Assembly (NCBI RefSeq): GCF_008801475.1
Contig: NZ_VZPP01000025.1
Span: 1-46,298, forward strand
Direction: 5' to 3'
DNA: 46,298 nt
Source of the DNA: Pseudomonas moorei
GTDB taxonomy: Bacteria > Pseudomonadota > Gammaproteobacteria > Pseudomonadales > Pseudomonadaceae
Shown here: in pieces, positions 9,068 to 22,230 of the stretch
Layout of the letters: every line of letters starts with the position of its first letter
Position numbering within the stretch: the first letter of the stretch is position 1
Position numbers and translations under genes: made by a program
The notes under the pieces: generated by a model
Database searches by the model: none
What the model saw: only the letters and a program-made list of their open reading frames with translations
What the model was told of the DNA's origin: nothing

Positions 9068-9089
9068 GGCGGCGCCTGAAGACGCCGCC
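9068..9089 (-). terminator. GC hairpin between ftsK and lolA
   Basis: GGCGGCG (9068-9074) pairs with CGCCGCC (9083-9089) over an 8-base loop in the 65-base gap between ftsK and lolA. There is no T run on the minus-strand side, so it is better seen as an mRNA processing or stabilising hairpin, or a weak attenuator, than as a true terminator. Confidence 0.4.
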
Positions 9090-9102
9090 CTTCAAAATCA
9101 GG

Positions 9103-11514
9103 TCAGTCGCGCACCGGGCCAGGGGCCAGGACTTCACGCGAACCGTTGGTGTTCATGGACGTCACGACCCCGGCCATTTCCATGGCTTCGATCATGCGCG
9201 CAGCGCGGTTGTAGCCGATTTTCAGCTTGCGCTGAACCGCGGAAATGGACGCGCGACGGCTTTCCAGAACGAACTGCACCGCCTCGTCGTACAGCGCGTC
9301 GGCTTCCGGATCGTCACCGTCACCGCCCCCGCTGCTGCCTTCAAAGCCACTGCCGGCCTCTTCGACACCGTTGAGAATGTCGTCGTTGTACTCCGGCGCA
9401 CCGCGCAGTTTCCAGGCTTCGACCACCCGGTGAACCTCGTCATCGGAAACGAACGCGCCGTGGACACGAATCGGCAGACTGGTGCCCGGCGGCATGTACA
9501 GCATGTCACCGTGGCCCAGCAGTTGTTCGGCGCCGCCTTGGTCGATGATGGTCCGGGAGTCGATCTTGCTCGATACCTGGAACGCCATGCGGGTCGGGAT
9601 GTTGGCCTTGATCAGGCCGGTGATCACGTCCACCGACGGACGCTGGGTCGCGAGAATCAAGTGAATGCCGGCGGCACGCGCCTTCTGGGCGATACGGGCA
9701 ATCAGTTCTTCAACCTTCTTGCCGACGATCATCATCATGTCGGCGAATTCGTCGACGACCACGACGATGGTTGGCAGTTTTTGCAGCAATGGCGCTTCGT
9801 CGTGGATGCTTTCGCGCTTGTACAGCGGGTCGCTCAACGGTTCGCCGGCGTCCTGGGCTTCCTTGACCTTGGCGTTGAAGCCCGACAGGTTCCGTACCCC
9901 CATCTTCGCCATCAGCTTGTAACGCCGCTCCATCTCGGCAACGCTCCAGCGCAGGGCGTTGGCGGCGTCCTTCATGTCGGTCACCACCGGGCACAGCAGG
10001 TGCGGAATGCCCTCGTAGATCGACAGTTCCAGCATTTTCGGGTCGATCATGATCAGTTTGGCGTCTTCCGGGCCGGACTTGAACAGGATCGACAGGATCA
10101 TCGCGTTCACACCCACCGACTTACCGGAACCGGTGGTACCGGCCACCAGCAGGTGCGGCATTTTCGCCAGATCGGTGATCACCGGCTTGCCGCCGATGTC
10201 ATGACCCAGGGCCAGGGTGACCGGCGATTTGAAATTGTCGTATTCGGGCGTCGAGAGTACTTCGGAGAAACGCACGATCTGCCGGTCTTCGTTGGGGATC
10301 TCGATACCGACCGTGGTCTTGCCGGGAATCACTTCCACGACCCGCACACTGGTCACGGCCAGGGAGCGCGCGAGGTCTTTGGCCAGGTTGGCGATACGAC
10401 TGACCTTGACCCCGGCCGCCGGCTGGATTTCGTAGCGGGTGATCACCGGCCCCGGATGGATCGAGTCCACGGTGACTTCGACGCCGAACTCCTTGAGTTT
10501 GATTTCCAGCAAGTGACCGACCGCCGCCAGGGACTCCGGTGAATAGTTGAGCTGTTTCTTTTCCGCAGGGTCGAGAATCGAGATCGGCGGCAAGGTGCCT
10601 TCCACGGCACTGTCGACGAACAGCGGCGCCTGTTTCTCTTTCTGTACGCGCTTGCTTGGCTCGGGGGCCTTGACCGGGGCCGGCGCGATCACCGGCGGCA
10701 CCTGCTTCTCGCGCTCGGACATGTGCTTGCTCAGCGCCTGCTCACGCTCGATCAGACGCTCCTTGACCTTGGCCTGTTCGCGCTTGTCGGTAACGGTCGG
10801 CGCGACCACGTCATGCACCCGATCGTCGACTTCTCGCAACTGCGCGACCAGTTGCTTGCGTTCGGTACGCGCTGCCCACCAGCGATTGGCCGCGCCCTGG
10901 AACAGCTCGAAAAGGTCGAGGGTGATCTTGCCGGTGAGGTCCATCACCTTGAACCAGGACAGGTCGGTAAACACCGTCAGGCCGAACAGGAACAGCGCAA
11001 TGAACAGCAGCGTACTGCCCTGGATGTTCAGGGCGTTCTTTGCCAGATCGCCGAGGCTTTCCCCCAGTGCGCCGCCCGCCCCGGCCGGCAGACCGGTCGC
11101 GGCATGGAAATGGATGTGCGCCAATGCAGCGCCGGACAGTACCAGAAACACCAGGCCGATCAGGCGCCAGGAAAACAGCCAGCCGCTCCACTGCCATGGC
11201 TCATGGCGTTGACGGAATATCTGGTACGTCTTGATCGCCAGCAGCAACGGGAAGATGTAGGCGAAGTAGCCGAGCACCATGAACAGGATATCGGCGCTGT
11301 AGGAACCCGCCGGCCCTCCAAAGTTCTGTACGTCATCGATCTTGCTGTTATGGCTCCAGCCCGGATCGTCCTTGCCATAGGTCAACAAGGCCATCATCAG
11401 GAACAGGCACAAGGCACCAATGGCGATCAATGCACCTTCCTTGAGTCGGTAGTGCAGATGCTGGCGCCAGAGCGGAACGACGGCTGGTTTAGGTGCTGCG
11501 GTGGATTTCTTCAA
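9103..11514 (-). CDS. ftsK: DNA translocase FtsK
   Basis: An 803-residue cell-division DNA pump. The N-terminal part has four to five membrane segments (about residues 25-190) that anchor it at the septum. A short charged linker (about 215-300) follows, then the motor: Walker A GTTGSGKS at 459-466 and Walker B VVVVDEFADM near 580. The C-terminal winged-helix gamma domain (ASISAVQRKLKIGYNRAARMIEAME) reads KOPS sequences and activates XerCD at dif. The start is TTG (complement of 11512-11514, LKKSTAAPKP), with AGGA about nine bases upstream. No ATG fits. The linker is much shorter than in E. coli, as is usual in Pseudomonas. Confidence 0.95.
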   Translation of the reverse strand: MKKSTAAPKPAVVPLWRQHLHYRLKEGALIAIGALCLFLMMALLTYGKDDPGWSHNSKIDDVQNFGGPAGSYSADILFMVLGYFAYIFPLLLAIKTYQIFRQRHEPWQWSGWLFSWRLIGLVFLVLSGAALAHIHFHAATGLPAGAGGALGESLGDLAKNALNIQGSTLLFIALFLFGLTVFTDLSWFKVMDLTGKITLDLFELFQGAANRWWAARTERKQLVAQLREVDDRVHDVVAPTVTDKREQAKVKERLIEREQALSKHMSEREKQVPPVIAPAPVKAPEPSKRVQKEKQAPLFVDSAVEGTLPPISILDPAEKKQLNYSPESLAAVGHLLEIKLKEFGVEVTVDSIHPGPVITRYEIQPAAGVKVSRIANLAKDLARSLAVTSVRVVEVIPGKTTVGIEIPNEDRQIVRFSEVLSTPEYDNFKSPVTLALGHDIGGKPVITDLAKMPHLLVAGTTGSGKSVGVNAMILSILFKSGPEDAKLIMIDPKMLELSIYEGIPHLLCPVVTDMKDAANALRWSVAEMERRYKLMAKMGVRNLSGFNAKVKEAQDAGEPLSDPLYKRESIHDEAPLLQKLPTIVVVVDEFADMMMIVGKKVEELIARIAQKARAAGIHLILATQRPSVDVITGLIKANIPTRMAFQVSSKIDSRTIIDQGGAEQLLGHGDMLYMPPGTSLPIRVHGAFVSDDEVHRVVEAWKLRGAPEYNDDILNGVEEAGSGFEGSSGGGDGDDPEADALYDEAVQFVLESRRASISAVQRKLKIGYNRAARMIEAMEMAGVVTSMNTNGSREVLAPGPVRD

Positions 11515-11833
11515 AACGCTTCTTTTCCTGCGCCTGCGGCGCGTCCATCTGTTGAATGACTATGGAAACTGCCAAAAAAACTGCCCAATCCAGGCAGGTA
11601 AAAAAGTTAACGGACGTAACAGGGACTACTTTTAACACTGCGCCTTGGTTTTTATAAACACGAAGCGCAATGCTTATTTTGTTACAAACACTGTTACAGC
11701 CAGGCATTGTACGGGTTTGTTCGTCCGATGCCATGCTTGAAACCTTAGCTTGTAGCATAGTCAAAAGCACATGACGTGCGACTCAATTTGAGCACGCATT
11801 CTCTTTTGTGACAAAGGCTTATGAGGTGTTTTT
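11515..11833. other. Divergent ftsK-trxB intergenic region
   Basis: About 320 bases hold the promoters of both genes; I see no gene. Notable items are a direct repeat TGTTACA at 11680-11686 and 11692-11698 (12-base period, facing ftsK), AT-rich DNA around 11570-11690, and an imperfect hairpin centred on CTCAATTTGAG (about 11782-11792). No LexA-like box was recognised. The GAGGTG site at 11823-11828 serves trxB. Confidence 0.5.
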
Positions 11834-12793
11834 ATGAGCGAAGCGAAGCATCACCGCCTGATCATTCTGGGTTCCGGCCCCGCCGGTTACAGCGCAGCCG
11901 TGTATGCCGCCCGCGCCAACCTCAAACCCGTTGTCATTACCGGCATACAGGCAGGTGGCCAGCTCACCACCACCGTCGAAGTCGATAACTGGCCCGGCGA
12001 TGTCGAAGGCCTTACCGGCCCCGCCCTGATGGAGCGCATGCAAAAACACGCCGAACGCTTTGACACAGAGATCGTTTACGACCACATCCACACGGCCAAG
12101 TTGCAACAGCGCCCGTTTGAACTTACGGGAGACAGCGGAACCTACACCTGCGATGCGCTGATTATCGCCACCGGGGCATCCGCGCAATACTTGGGGCTGC
12201 CCTCGGAAGAGACGTTTGCCGGCAAAGGCGTTTCAGCCTGCGCGACCTGTGACGGCTTTTTCTATCGCAATCAGGTCGTCGCCGTGATCGGTGGCGGTAA
12301 TACCGCGGTTGAAGAAGCGCTGTACTTGTCGAACATCGCCAAGGAAGTCCATTTGATTCATCGTCGCGACAAGTTGCGCTCGGAGAAAATCCTGCAAGAC
12401 AAGCTCTTCGAAAAAGCCGCCAATGGCAATATCCGCCTGCACTGGAACCAGCATCTGGATGAAGTGCTGGGCGATGCCAGCGGCGTCACCGGCGCGCGCC
12501 TGCGCGATAGCCATACCGGGGCCACACAGGAATTACCCCTGGCCGGCGTGTTCATCGCCATTGGCCACAAGCCCAACACCGACCTGTTCGTCGGCCAGCT
12601 GGAAATGCGGGACGGCTACCTATTGGTCAAGGGCGGCAACGAAGGCGACGCCACGGCGACGGCCATCCCTGGCGTATTCGCTGCCGGTGATGTGGCCGAC
12701 CATGTCTATCGCCAGGCCGTCACTTCGGCCGGAGCGGGCTGCATGGCGGCGCTGGATGCGGAAAAATACCTGGACGACATTCCCGTCGTTTGA
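11834..12793 (+). CDS. trxB: Thioredoxin reductase
   Basis: A 319-residue NADPH-dependent flavoenzyme that keeps thioredoxin reduced. The FAD-binding GSGPAGYSAAVYAARANL is near residue 13, the redox-active CATC at 136-139, the NADPH-binding GGGNTAVEEALYL near 156, and the second FAD motif GVFAAGDVAD near 280. The ATG at 11834 has GAGGTG at an optimal distance. A 64-base gap separates it from aat. In E. coli trxB is also next to the aat side and near ftsK, so this is an old gene order. Confidence 0.97.
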   Translation: MSEAKHHRLIILGSGPAGYSAAVYAARANLKPVVITGIQAGGQLTTTVEVDNWPGDVEGLTGPALMERMQKHAERFDTEIVYDHIHTAKLQQRPFELTGDSGTYTCDALIIATGASAQYLGLPSEETFAGKGVSACATCDGFFYRNQVVAVIGGGNTAVEEALYLSNIAKEVHLIHRRDKLRSEKILQDKLFEKAANGNIRLHWNQHLDEVLGDASGVTGARLRDSHTGATQELPLAGVFIAIGHKPNTDLFVGQLEMRDGYLLVKGGNEGDATATAIPGVFAAGDVADHVYRQAVTSAGAGCMAALDAEKYLDDIPVV

Positions 12794-12857
12794 CGGCACA
12801 CTGAGTGGCGGACCGACAATCCGCCACCGCCCTCCCCTCTCTGCAAGCCCGAACGCC

Positions 12858-13538
12858 ATGCTGACTTGGTTACAACGCAACACATTGACTTTCCCGCCGC
12901 TGGAAAAAGCCATGCGCGACCCCAACGGCCTGTTGGCCGCCGGGGGCGATCTGTCCGCCGATCGGCTGATCCGGGCCTACCGTCACGGCTGCTTTCCCTG
13001 GTTCTCGGAAGGCCAGCCGATTCTCTGGTGGTCGCCGGACCCCCGCACTGTGTTGTTTCCCGACGAACTGCACGTCTCGCGCAGCCTGAACAAATTGCTG
13101 CGCCAACAACGCTACCAAGTGACATTCGATCAGGATTTTGCCGCAGTCATCCGCGCCTGCGCCGCGCCGCGGGAATACGCTGACGGCACCTGGATCACGC
13201 AAACCATGCAGGACGCCTATCTGGAGCTGCACAAACGCGGCTACGCCCATTCGGTGGAGGTCTGGGATCAGGGCGAACTGGTTGGCGGGTTGTATGGCCT
13301 GGCAATGGGGCAATTGTTTTTCGGCGAATCCATGTTCAGCCGCGCGGACAACGCCTCCAAATATGGCTTTGCCACCCTGGTGCGACATCTGAAAGACTCG
13401 GGGTTCGTGCTGATCGATTGCCAGATGCCGACCGATCACCTGCACAGTCTGGGCGCCCGAGCGATTCCCCGTCGCGCGTTTGCCGGCTATCTGGCGCAGT
13501 ATCTGGACCAGCCCAGCCGCGCAACCTGGGTTTGCTGA
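12858..13538 (+). CDS. aat: Leucyl/phenylalanyl-tRNA--protein transferase
   Basis: A 226-residue GNAT-fold aminoacyl transferase that adds Leu or Phe to proteins with N-terminal Lys or Arg, marking them for ClpS/ClpAP. Typical segments are GCFPWFSEGQPILWWSPDPR near residue 38, TWITQTMQDAY, GGLYGLAMGQLFFGESMFS and DCQMPTDHLHSLGA. The ATG at 12858 (MLTWLQRNTLTFPPLEKAM) matches the family start. The open frame extends upstream through trxB without meaning. Followed 56 bases later by bpt, the sister enzyme. Confidence 0.96.
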   Translation: MLTWLQRNTLTFPPLEKAMRDPNGLLAAGGDLSADRLIRAYRHGCFPWFSEGQPILWWSPDPRTVLFPDELHVSRSLNKLLRQQRYQVTFDQDFAAVIRACAAPREYADGTWITQTMQDAYLELHKRGYAHSVEVWDQGELVGGLYGLAMGQLFFGESMFSRADNASKYGFATLVRHLKDSGFVLIDCQMPTDHLHSLGARAIPRRAFAGYLAQYLDQPSRATWVC

Positions 13539-13594
13539 GCGACTTTTGCGCGCGTGGCTTACACTTATTCAAAAGCTTATCCCGAGGGTTGATC

Positions 13595-14302
13595 ATGACC
13601 GAGTTGGCGCGTTTGAAGTTCTATGCCACTCAGCCCCACTCTTGCAGTTATCTGCCCGAAGAGCAGGCGACAACCCTGTTCCTCGATCCTAGCCAGCCCA
13701 TGGATGTGCATGTCTATGCGGACCTGTCGGAAATGGGTTTTCGTCGCAGTGGCGACCACCTCTATCGGCCGCATTGCCAAAACTGCAATGCGTGCGTACC
13801 TGCACGCATCCCTGTAGGGCAATTCACGCCTAACCGTCAGCAGAAACGCATTTTCAAACGCAATGCCGACTTGCAGGTACGCCCGGCCAAGCCAGGCTTC
13901 AGCGAAGAGTATTTCGACCTTTACCAACGCTATATCGAACAGCGTCATGCCGATGGCGACATGTACCCACCGAGTCGCGATCAGTTTTCGACGTTTCTGG
14001 TACGCGATCTGCCGTTTTCACGCTTCTACGAATTCCGCCTCGATGGACGGCTGCTGGCCATCGCCGTCACCGACCTTTTGCCCAACGGTCTGTCGGCGGT
14101 CTACACCTTCTACGAGCCTGGCGAAGAGCGACGCAGCCTGGGGCGTTACGCGATTCTCTGGCAAATTGCCGAAGCCCGGCGCCTGGGGCTGGACGCGGTC
14201 TATCTCGGTTACTGGATCAAAAACTGCAAAAAAATGAGTTACAAGACGCAATATCGACCCATTGAACTGCTGATTAATCAGCGCTGGGTTGTTCTGAACT
14301 AG
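13595..14302 (+). CDS. bpt: Aspartate/glutamate leucyltransferase Bpt (ATE-like)
   Basis: A 235-residue member of the arginyl-transferase fold family. The bacterial Bpt group adds Leu from tRNA to proteins beginning with Asp or Glu, giving them a ClpS-readable N-degron. It has the N-terminal cysteine cluster CQNCNAC near residue 65, then NRQQKRIFKRN, PPSRDQFSTFL, the GNAT-like AVYTFYEP, and YLGYWIKNCKKMSYKTQYRPIE. The ATG at 13595 follows CGAGGGTTGATC. Substrate specificity (Leu versus Arg) is inferred from the family and the presence of aat, clpS and clpA nearby. Confidence 0.92.
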   Translation: MTELARLKFYATQPHSCSYLPEEQATTLFLDPSQPMDVHVYADLSEMGFRRSGDHLYRPHCQNCNACVPARIPVGQFTPNRQQKRIFKRNADLQVRPAKPGFSEEYFDLYQRYIEQRHADGDMYPPSRDQFSTFLVRDLPFSRFYEFRLDGRLLAIAVTDLLPNGLSAVYTFYEPGEERRSLGRYAILWQIAEARRLGLDAVYLGYWIKNCKKMSYKTQYRPIELLINQRWVVLN

Positions 14303-14319
14303 AGCACGGCCTAAACCCC

Positions 14320-14349
14320 TTGGCTTGAACCCCACTTTTCGGGCACAAT
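14320..14349 (+). promoter_or_regulatory. Candidate sigma70 promoter for infA
   Basis: TTGGCT (14320-14325) and CACAAT (14344-14349) are 18 bases apart, each 4 of 6 to consensus, about 65 bases before infA. The downstream leader carries a GAGGG site before the ATG. A short monocistronic infA transcript would then end at the hairpin at 14768. Confidence 0.35.
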
Positions 14350-14413
14350 GCACGCCGCTTTTGCCTGGCGCAGTTGCACCGGGCCATTCATTGGACACCG
14401 AGGGCTTTACTGC

Positions 14414-14632
14414 ATGTCGAAAGAAGACAGCTTCGAAATGGAAGGCACTGTCGTCGACACCCTGCCCAACACCATGTTTCGTGTGGAGTTGGAAAATGGG
14501 CACGTCGTAACCGCGCATATTTCCGGCAAGATGCGCAAGAACTACATTCGTATTCTTACCGGTGACAAAGTGCGCGTCGAGCTGACGCCCTATGACTTGA
14601 GCAAAGGGCGCATCACTTACCGCGCTCGCTAA
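14414..14632 (+). CDS. infA: Translation initiation factor IF-1
   Basis: A 72-residue S1/OB-fold protein, the exact usual length. It binds the 30S A site during initiation. The sequence [20 protein letters not shown], the FRVELENGH and [13 protein letters not shown] segments are diagnostic. I chose the ATG at 14414 over an in-frame upstream ATG at 14348 because only the shorter form matches IF-1. It stands next to aat/bpt and clpA as in many gammaproteobacteria. The E. coli serW tRNA of this interval is not present here. Confidence 0.97.
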
Positions 14633-14633
14633 G

Positions 14634-14731
14634 GTAGGAGCTAGCTTGCTCGCGATAAACCTGAGGGTTACGCGTCTAGCCAGACTCCCCGCATCATCGT
14701 TGACGACCATCGCGAGCAAGCTCGCTCCTAC
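14634..14731. repeat. REPIN 3 (paired inverted REPs, long type)
   Basis: Arms at 14634-14656 and 14709-14731 are inverted copies with cores GCTAGCTTGCTCGC and GCGAGCAAGCTCGC; the left arm carries one mismatch in the stem. About 52 bases lie between. It begins two bases after the infA stop, so it forms the 3' untranslated end of the infA mRNA ahead of the terminator at 14768. Confidence 0.92.
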
Positions 14732-14767
14732 AGAGACAGGGTCCGCTCGCTGATCAAGTCAACACAA

Positions 14768-14796
14768 AACGCCCGGCACTGCCGGGCGTTTTTGTT
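14768..14796 (+). terminator. Rho-independent terminator after infA
   Basis: AACGCCCGGC (14768-14777) pairs with GCCGGGCGTT (14781-14790) over a 3-base loop, followed by TTTGTTT. A standard terminator for the aat-bpt-infA side. Confidence 0.88.
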
Positions 14797-14844
14797 TGTG
14801 TGGGATTTCGATGGAGACTCCACCTTCATCACCAGATGCCGGAT

Positions 14845-14876
14845 AGCAAATAGGCGCCAATCGGCGCCTATTTGCT
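14845..14876 (-). terminator. Perfect 14-bp hairpin ending clpA transcription
   Basis: AGCAAATAGGCGCC (14845-14858) and GGCGCCTATTTGCT (14863-14876) pair perfectly over a four-base loop, 17 bases after the clpA stop. The T-rich part is inside the stem and not after it, so it is slightly unusual, but position and strength point to the clpSA terminator. Confidence 0.75.
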
Positions 14877-14892
14877 CTGTAACGGTTTAACG

Positions 14893-17163
<2,271 letters not shown>

Positions 17164-17193
17164 AGCTTCACCTCATACCCAAGTGTCCGGCGA

Positions 17194-17577
17194 TTAACCG
17201 TCCTTCTCGATTTCACAGAGTAGCGGATGCTGGCTTTCCCTGGCGTACTGGTTGACCTGCATGGCCTTGGTCTCGGCGATGTCGCGGGTAAACACTCCAC
17301 ATACTGCCCGCCCTTCTGTATGGACGGCCAGCATGACCTTGGTCGCCAGCTCGCGATTCAGGTTAAAAAACACCTCGAGCACTTCGACGACGAAATCCAT
17401 CGGTGTGTAGTCATCATTGAACAAAACCACCTTGTACATCGGCGGCGCCTGTAGCGCAGGCTTGGCCTCCTGAACAGCAATGCCTGCGGAATCGTCGTCA
17501 TGCTCCTCCGGGCGATCTTTCTGGAGAGTCGGGCGATCCTGATTGAATGTTAGTCGAATCTGGCTGATTGCATGCAT
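17194..17577 (-). CDS. clpS: ATP-dependent Clp protease adaptor ClpS
   Basis: A 127-residue N-degron adaptor that binds N-terminal Leu, Phe, Tyr or Trp and delivers the protein to ClpA. The folded domain (about 42-127) has PPMYKVVLFNDDYTPMDFVV, whose Asn-Asp pair grips the alpha-amino group, then VMLAVHTEGRAVCGVFTRDIAETK. The first 40 residues are an acidic, flexible tail, somewhat longer than in E. coli. It lies 30 bases upstream of clpA, so the two are co-transcribed. The chosen ATG has no clear Shine-Dalgarno sequence; a shorter start cannot be excluded. Confidence 0.94.
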   Translation of the reverse strand: MHAISQIRLTFNQDRPTLQKDRPEEHDDDSAGIAVQEAKPALQAPPMYKVVLFNDDYTPMDFVVEVLEVFFNLNRELATKVMLAVHTEGRAVCGVFTRDIAETKAMQVNQYARESQHPLLCEIEKDG

Positions 17578-17764
17578 GGAAAGAAAGGTTCGTCAGTTGT
17601 GCAAATACAGTGGTGGGGGCGACCATGGACGATTTCAACTCCGACTGCCTGGTCAGCTTGACTATCAGCAAAACGGTGTTACAACCAATAGAGCCCACAG
17701 TGGGTAAAAAAGGTCCGCGGAGTCAACTTTTTTCGAAGAAGTGACTGCGGATGAACTGGATGAT

Positions 17765-17780
17765 ACTCCAGTGATGGAGT
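17765..17780 (+). other. Small hairpin just before the cspD ribosome binding site
   Basis: ACTCCA (17765-17770) pairs with TGGAGT (17775-17780) over GTGA, eight bases before AGAGGG (17788-17793). Cold-shock-type genes often have structured leaders, so it may affect translation, but it is short. A possible promoter upstream is TTGACT (17658-17663) and TACAAC (17680-17685). Confidence 0.35.
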
Positions 17781-17801
17781 CTGTTGCAGAGGGATATGGA
17801 T

Positions 17802-18068
17802 ATGTCAGGCGTCAAGGTCAGTGGCAAGGTGAAATGGTTCAATAACGCCAAGGGTTACGGATTTATCAATGAGGATGGCAAGAGCGAAGACCTGTTCGCT
17901 CACTACTCGGCCATCCAGATGGATGGTTATAAAACCCTGAAAGCCGGCCAGGCTGTCGTCTTCGAGATCATCCAGGGCCCTAAAGGCCTGCACGCCGTCA
18001 ACATTGGCTTGCCACAGGACACCAGCGCAGTCGCAACACCTTCCGGACAACAAACCGTCACTGCCTGA
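17802..18068 (+). CDS. cspD: Cold-shock-like protein CspD
   Basis: An 88-residue single-strand nucleic-acid binding protein. The cold-shock domain has RNP1 (KWFNNAKGYGFI) and RNP2-like DLFAHYSAI, followed by a short tail (TSAVATPSGQQTVTA). CspD proteins inhibit replication in stationary or stressed cells; its place next to clpS, as in E. coli, supports CspD over other Csp paralogues. Two ATGs lie close together (17796, 17802). I prefer 17802 because it is eight bases from AGAGGG. The 220-base gap to clpS holds both promoters. Confidence 0.93.
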   Translation: MSGVKVSGKVKWFNNAKGYGFINEDGKSEDLFAHYSAIQMDGYKTLKAGQAVVFEIIQGPKGLHAVNIGLPQDTSAVATPSGQQTVTA

Positions 18069-18093
18069 ACCACATACGCCCCGGTCAAATGAA

Positions 18094-18130
18094 AACACCC
18101 GACTCAATCGCTTGAGTCGGGTGTTTTTTT
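18094..18130 (+). terminator. Terminator between cspD and icd (usable on both strands)
   Basis: AACACCCGACTCAA (18094-18107) pairs perfectly with TTGAGTCGGGTGTT (18112-18125) around TCGC, then TTTTT. A run of A before the stem gives T on the minus strand, so it can also stop icd transcripts, which end at 18146. Confidence 0.92.
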
Positions 18131-18145
18131 GTTGCCAGTATTCGC

Positions 18146-19402
18146 TTACATATGCGAGATCAGGGCATCGCCGAACGCCGAAGACGAAAGCAGCGTGGCG
18201 CCGTCCATCAAACGCTCGAAGTCATAGGTCACGGTCTTGGCCGAAATCGCGCCGTTGGTACCCTTGATGATCAGGTCGGCCGCCTCGGTCCAGCCCATGT
18301 GGCGTAGCATCATTTCCGCGGACAGAATCAGCGAACCCGGGTTGACCTGGTCCTTGCCGGCGTACTTCGGTGCAGTACCGTGGGTGGCTTCGAACATGGC
18401 CACGGTGTCGGACAGGTTGGCACCTGGCGCGATACCGATACCCCCTACTTCCGCCGCCAGGGCGTCGGAGAGATAGTCGCCGTTCAGGTTCAGGGTCGCG
18501 ATGACATCGTATTCGGCCGGGCGCAACAGGATCTGCTGAAGCATGGCGTCGGCGATGGCATCCTTGACGATGACGTTCTTGCCGGTTTTCGGATTCTTGA
18601 ACTGCATCCACGGACCGCCGTCGAGCAGGGTCGCGCCGAACTCTTCAGCCGCCACTTCGTAGGCCCATTCCTTGAAGGCACCTTCGGTGAACTTCATGAT
18701 GTTGCCTTTGTGCACGATGGTCAGCGAATCGCGGTCGTTGTCGACCACATATTGCAGCGCCTTGCGCGCCAGACGCTTGGTGCCCTGCAGGGAAACCGGC
18801 TTGACGCCGATACCGCAGTTTTCGTCGAAACGGATCTTGGTAACGCCCATTTCCTCTTTGAGGAATTTGATGACCTTGGTGGCTTCAGGCGAACCGGCCT
18901 TCCACTCGATACCGGCATAAATGTCTTCGGAGTTCTCGCGGAAGATCGTCATGTCGACGTCGCCTGGCTTCTTGACCGGGCTCGGCACGCCTTCGAACCA
19001 GCGCACCGGGCGCAGGCAGACATAGAGATCGAGTTGCTGGCGCAGCGCCACGTTCAGCGAGCGAATGCCGCCACCCACCGGAGTGGTCAGCGGGCCCTTG
19101 ATGGAAACCACGTAATCCTTGACTGCGTCCAGGGTTTCCTGAGGCAGCCAGGTGTCCTGATCGTAAACCTGAGTCGCTTTTTCCCCGGCGTACACTTCCA
19201 TCCAGGAAATCTTGCGCTCGCCGCCGTAAGCCTTCTTCACAGCAGCATCGACAACCTTGATCATGACCGGGCTGATATCAACCCCAATGCCGTCGCCTTC
19301 GATGAAGGGAATGATCGGGTTATTAGGAACATTGAGAGAATGGTCTGCATTGACGGTGATTTTGTCGCCGACGGCTGGAACCTGAATCTTCTTGTAACCC
19401 AT
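18146..19402 (-). CDS. icd: NADP-dependent isocitrate dehydrogenase (dimeric type)
   Basis: A 418-residue TCA-cycle enzyme turning isocitrate to 2-oxoglutarate with NADPH. The substrate loop GGGIRSLNVALRQ puts Ser115 at the site phosphorylated by AceK in E. coli. FIEGDGIGVD is near the N-terminus and GTAPKYAGKDQVNPGSLILS, the coenzyme region, near residue 340. The ATG at the complement of 19400-19402 (MGYKKIQVPAVGDKI) follows GGAG at seven bases; longer in-frame starts lack similarity. It is divergent from idh, a second unrelated isocitrate dehydrogenase. Confidence 0.97.
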   Translation of the reverse strand: MGYKKIQVPAVGDKITVNADHSLNVPNNPIIPFIEGDGIGVDISPVMIKVVDAAVKKAYGGERKISWMEVYAGEKATQVYDQDTWLPQETLDAVKDYVVSIKGPLTTPVGGGIRSLNVALRQQLDLYVCLRPVRWFEGVPSPVKKPGDVDMTIFRENSEDIYAGIEWKAGSPEATKVIKFLKEEMGVTKIRFDENCGIGVKPVSLQGTKRLARKALQYVVDNDRDSLTIVHKGNIMKFTEGAFKEWAYEVAAEEFGATLLDGGPWMQFKNPKTGKNVIVKDAIADAMLQQILLRPAEYDVIATLNLNGDYLSDALAAEVGGIGIAPGANLSDTVAMFEATHGTAPKYAGKDQVNPGSLILSAEMMLRHMGWTEAADLIIKGTNGAISAKTVTYDFERLMDGATLLSSSAFGDALISHM

Positions 19403-19895
19403 GCTGAACTCCATTGATTGGATTGAACATCTGGCTTCGTTCGAGCGTAACCCAGTTAAATCTGCGCGCAAACCCTATGTTCCTTCCACGTGCCGCAAAG
19501 CTGCACAACTGGCGACCTACAAGCCTGAAAGCAAAGGGAAAAGCGCCAAACTACAGCACGACGAATGACTCTACGCCCGACGCGCCCCTGCGACCTTTAG
19601 ACCAATGGACGACAATCGTTGTGTATGAACCATCGGCAGATTGCCAGCTACCTATGTATAATGCCGCCCGCTGACCAAAGGGTCACGACGACTGAACTGC
19701 TCCACGATGAGCCTTTCCGCCGCATAAGCCGGCCTGTTACCGCAGCCCGCTTGCTTGACGCTCTACTGATGCACCCAACATCACAGCAACGAAACCTCGA
19801 TATTCGGCTCATGGATGACTTTGAACGAACGCGCTTACCCGGCGCCCTCGAGTTTCTGCGCACGCTTTAGCAAAGAAGAGAGAGTTAATCCGAAT
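19403..19895. other. Divergent icd-idh control region
   Basis: About 490 bases without a convincing gene. A perfect TATAAT lies at 19657-19662 on the plus strand, with no clear -35 at the right distance. Just after it TGACC (19672-19676) and GGTCA (19681-19685) form a small hairpin at the probable start of the idh transcript. From there the idh leader is about 225 bases, long for a metabolic gene, and ends in a purine-rich AAGAAGAGAGAG. A six-codon open frame (MSLSAA) starts at 19707 but nothing shows it is translated. Confidence 0.5.
19657..19662 (+). promoter_or_regulatory. Consensus -10 box, probable idh promoter
   Basis: An exact TATAAT followed by GCCGCCCGC. The -35 region is not recognisable, so an activator may be needed, or the promoter may be read by another sigma factor. 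It is 234 bases upstream of the idh start codon. Confidence 0.45.
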
Positions 19896-22121
<2,226 letters not shown>

Positions 22122-22143
22122 GGTTGTAAGGGAACATCACAAG

Positions 22144-22171
22144 CCCCGGCCCCGTGCCGGGGTTTGTGTTT
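22144..22171 (+). terminator. Terminator after idh
   Basis: CCCCGGC (22144-22150) pairs with GCCGGGG (22156-22162), followed by TTTGTGTTTGT. Weak T run, but well placed 23 bases after the idh stop. Confidence 0.65.
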
Positions 22172-22230
22172 GTGGCTTTTGTAGAAACACAAAACCCTGC
22201 GGGACAGTATTTCAACATCGAGGACAGCTC

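Noticed and set aside
11489..11770. Small minus-strand open frame in the ftsK-trxB region
   Set aside because: It overlaps the ftsK start out of phase, has no ribosome binding site and lacks any recognisable feature.
14633..14892. tRNA-Ser gene between infA and clpA, as in E. coli
   Set aside because: The interval is filled by a REPIN and two hairpins. I see no TTCRANNY arm, anticodon stem or acceptor pairing.
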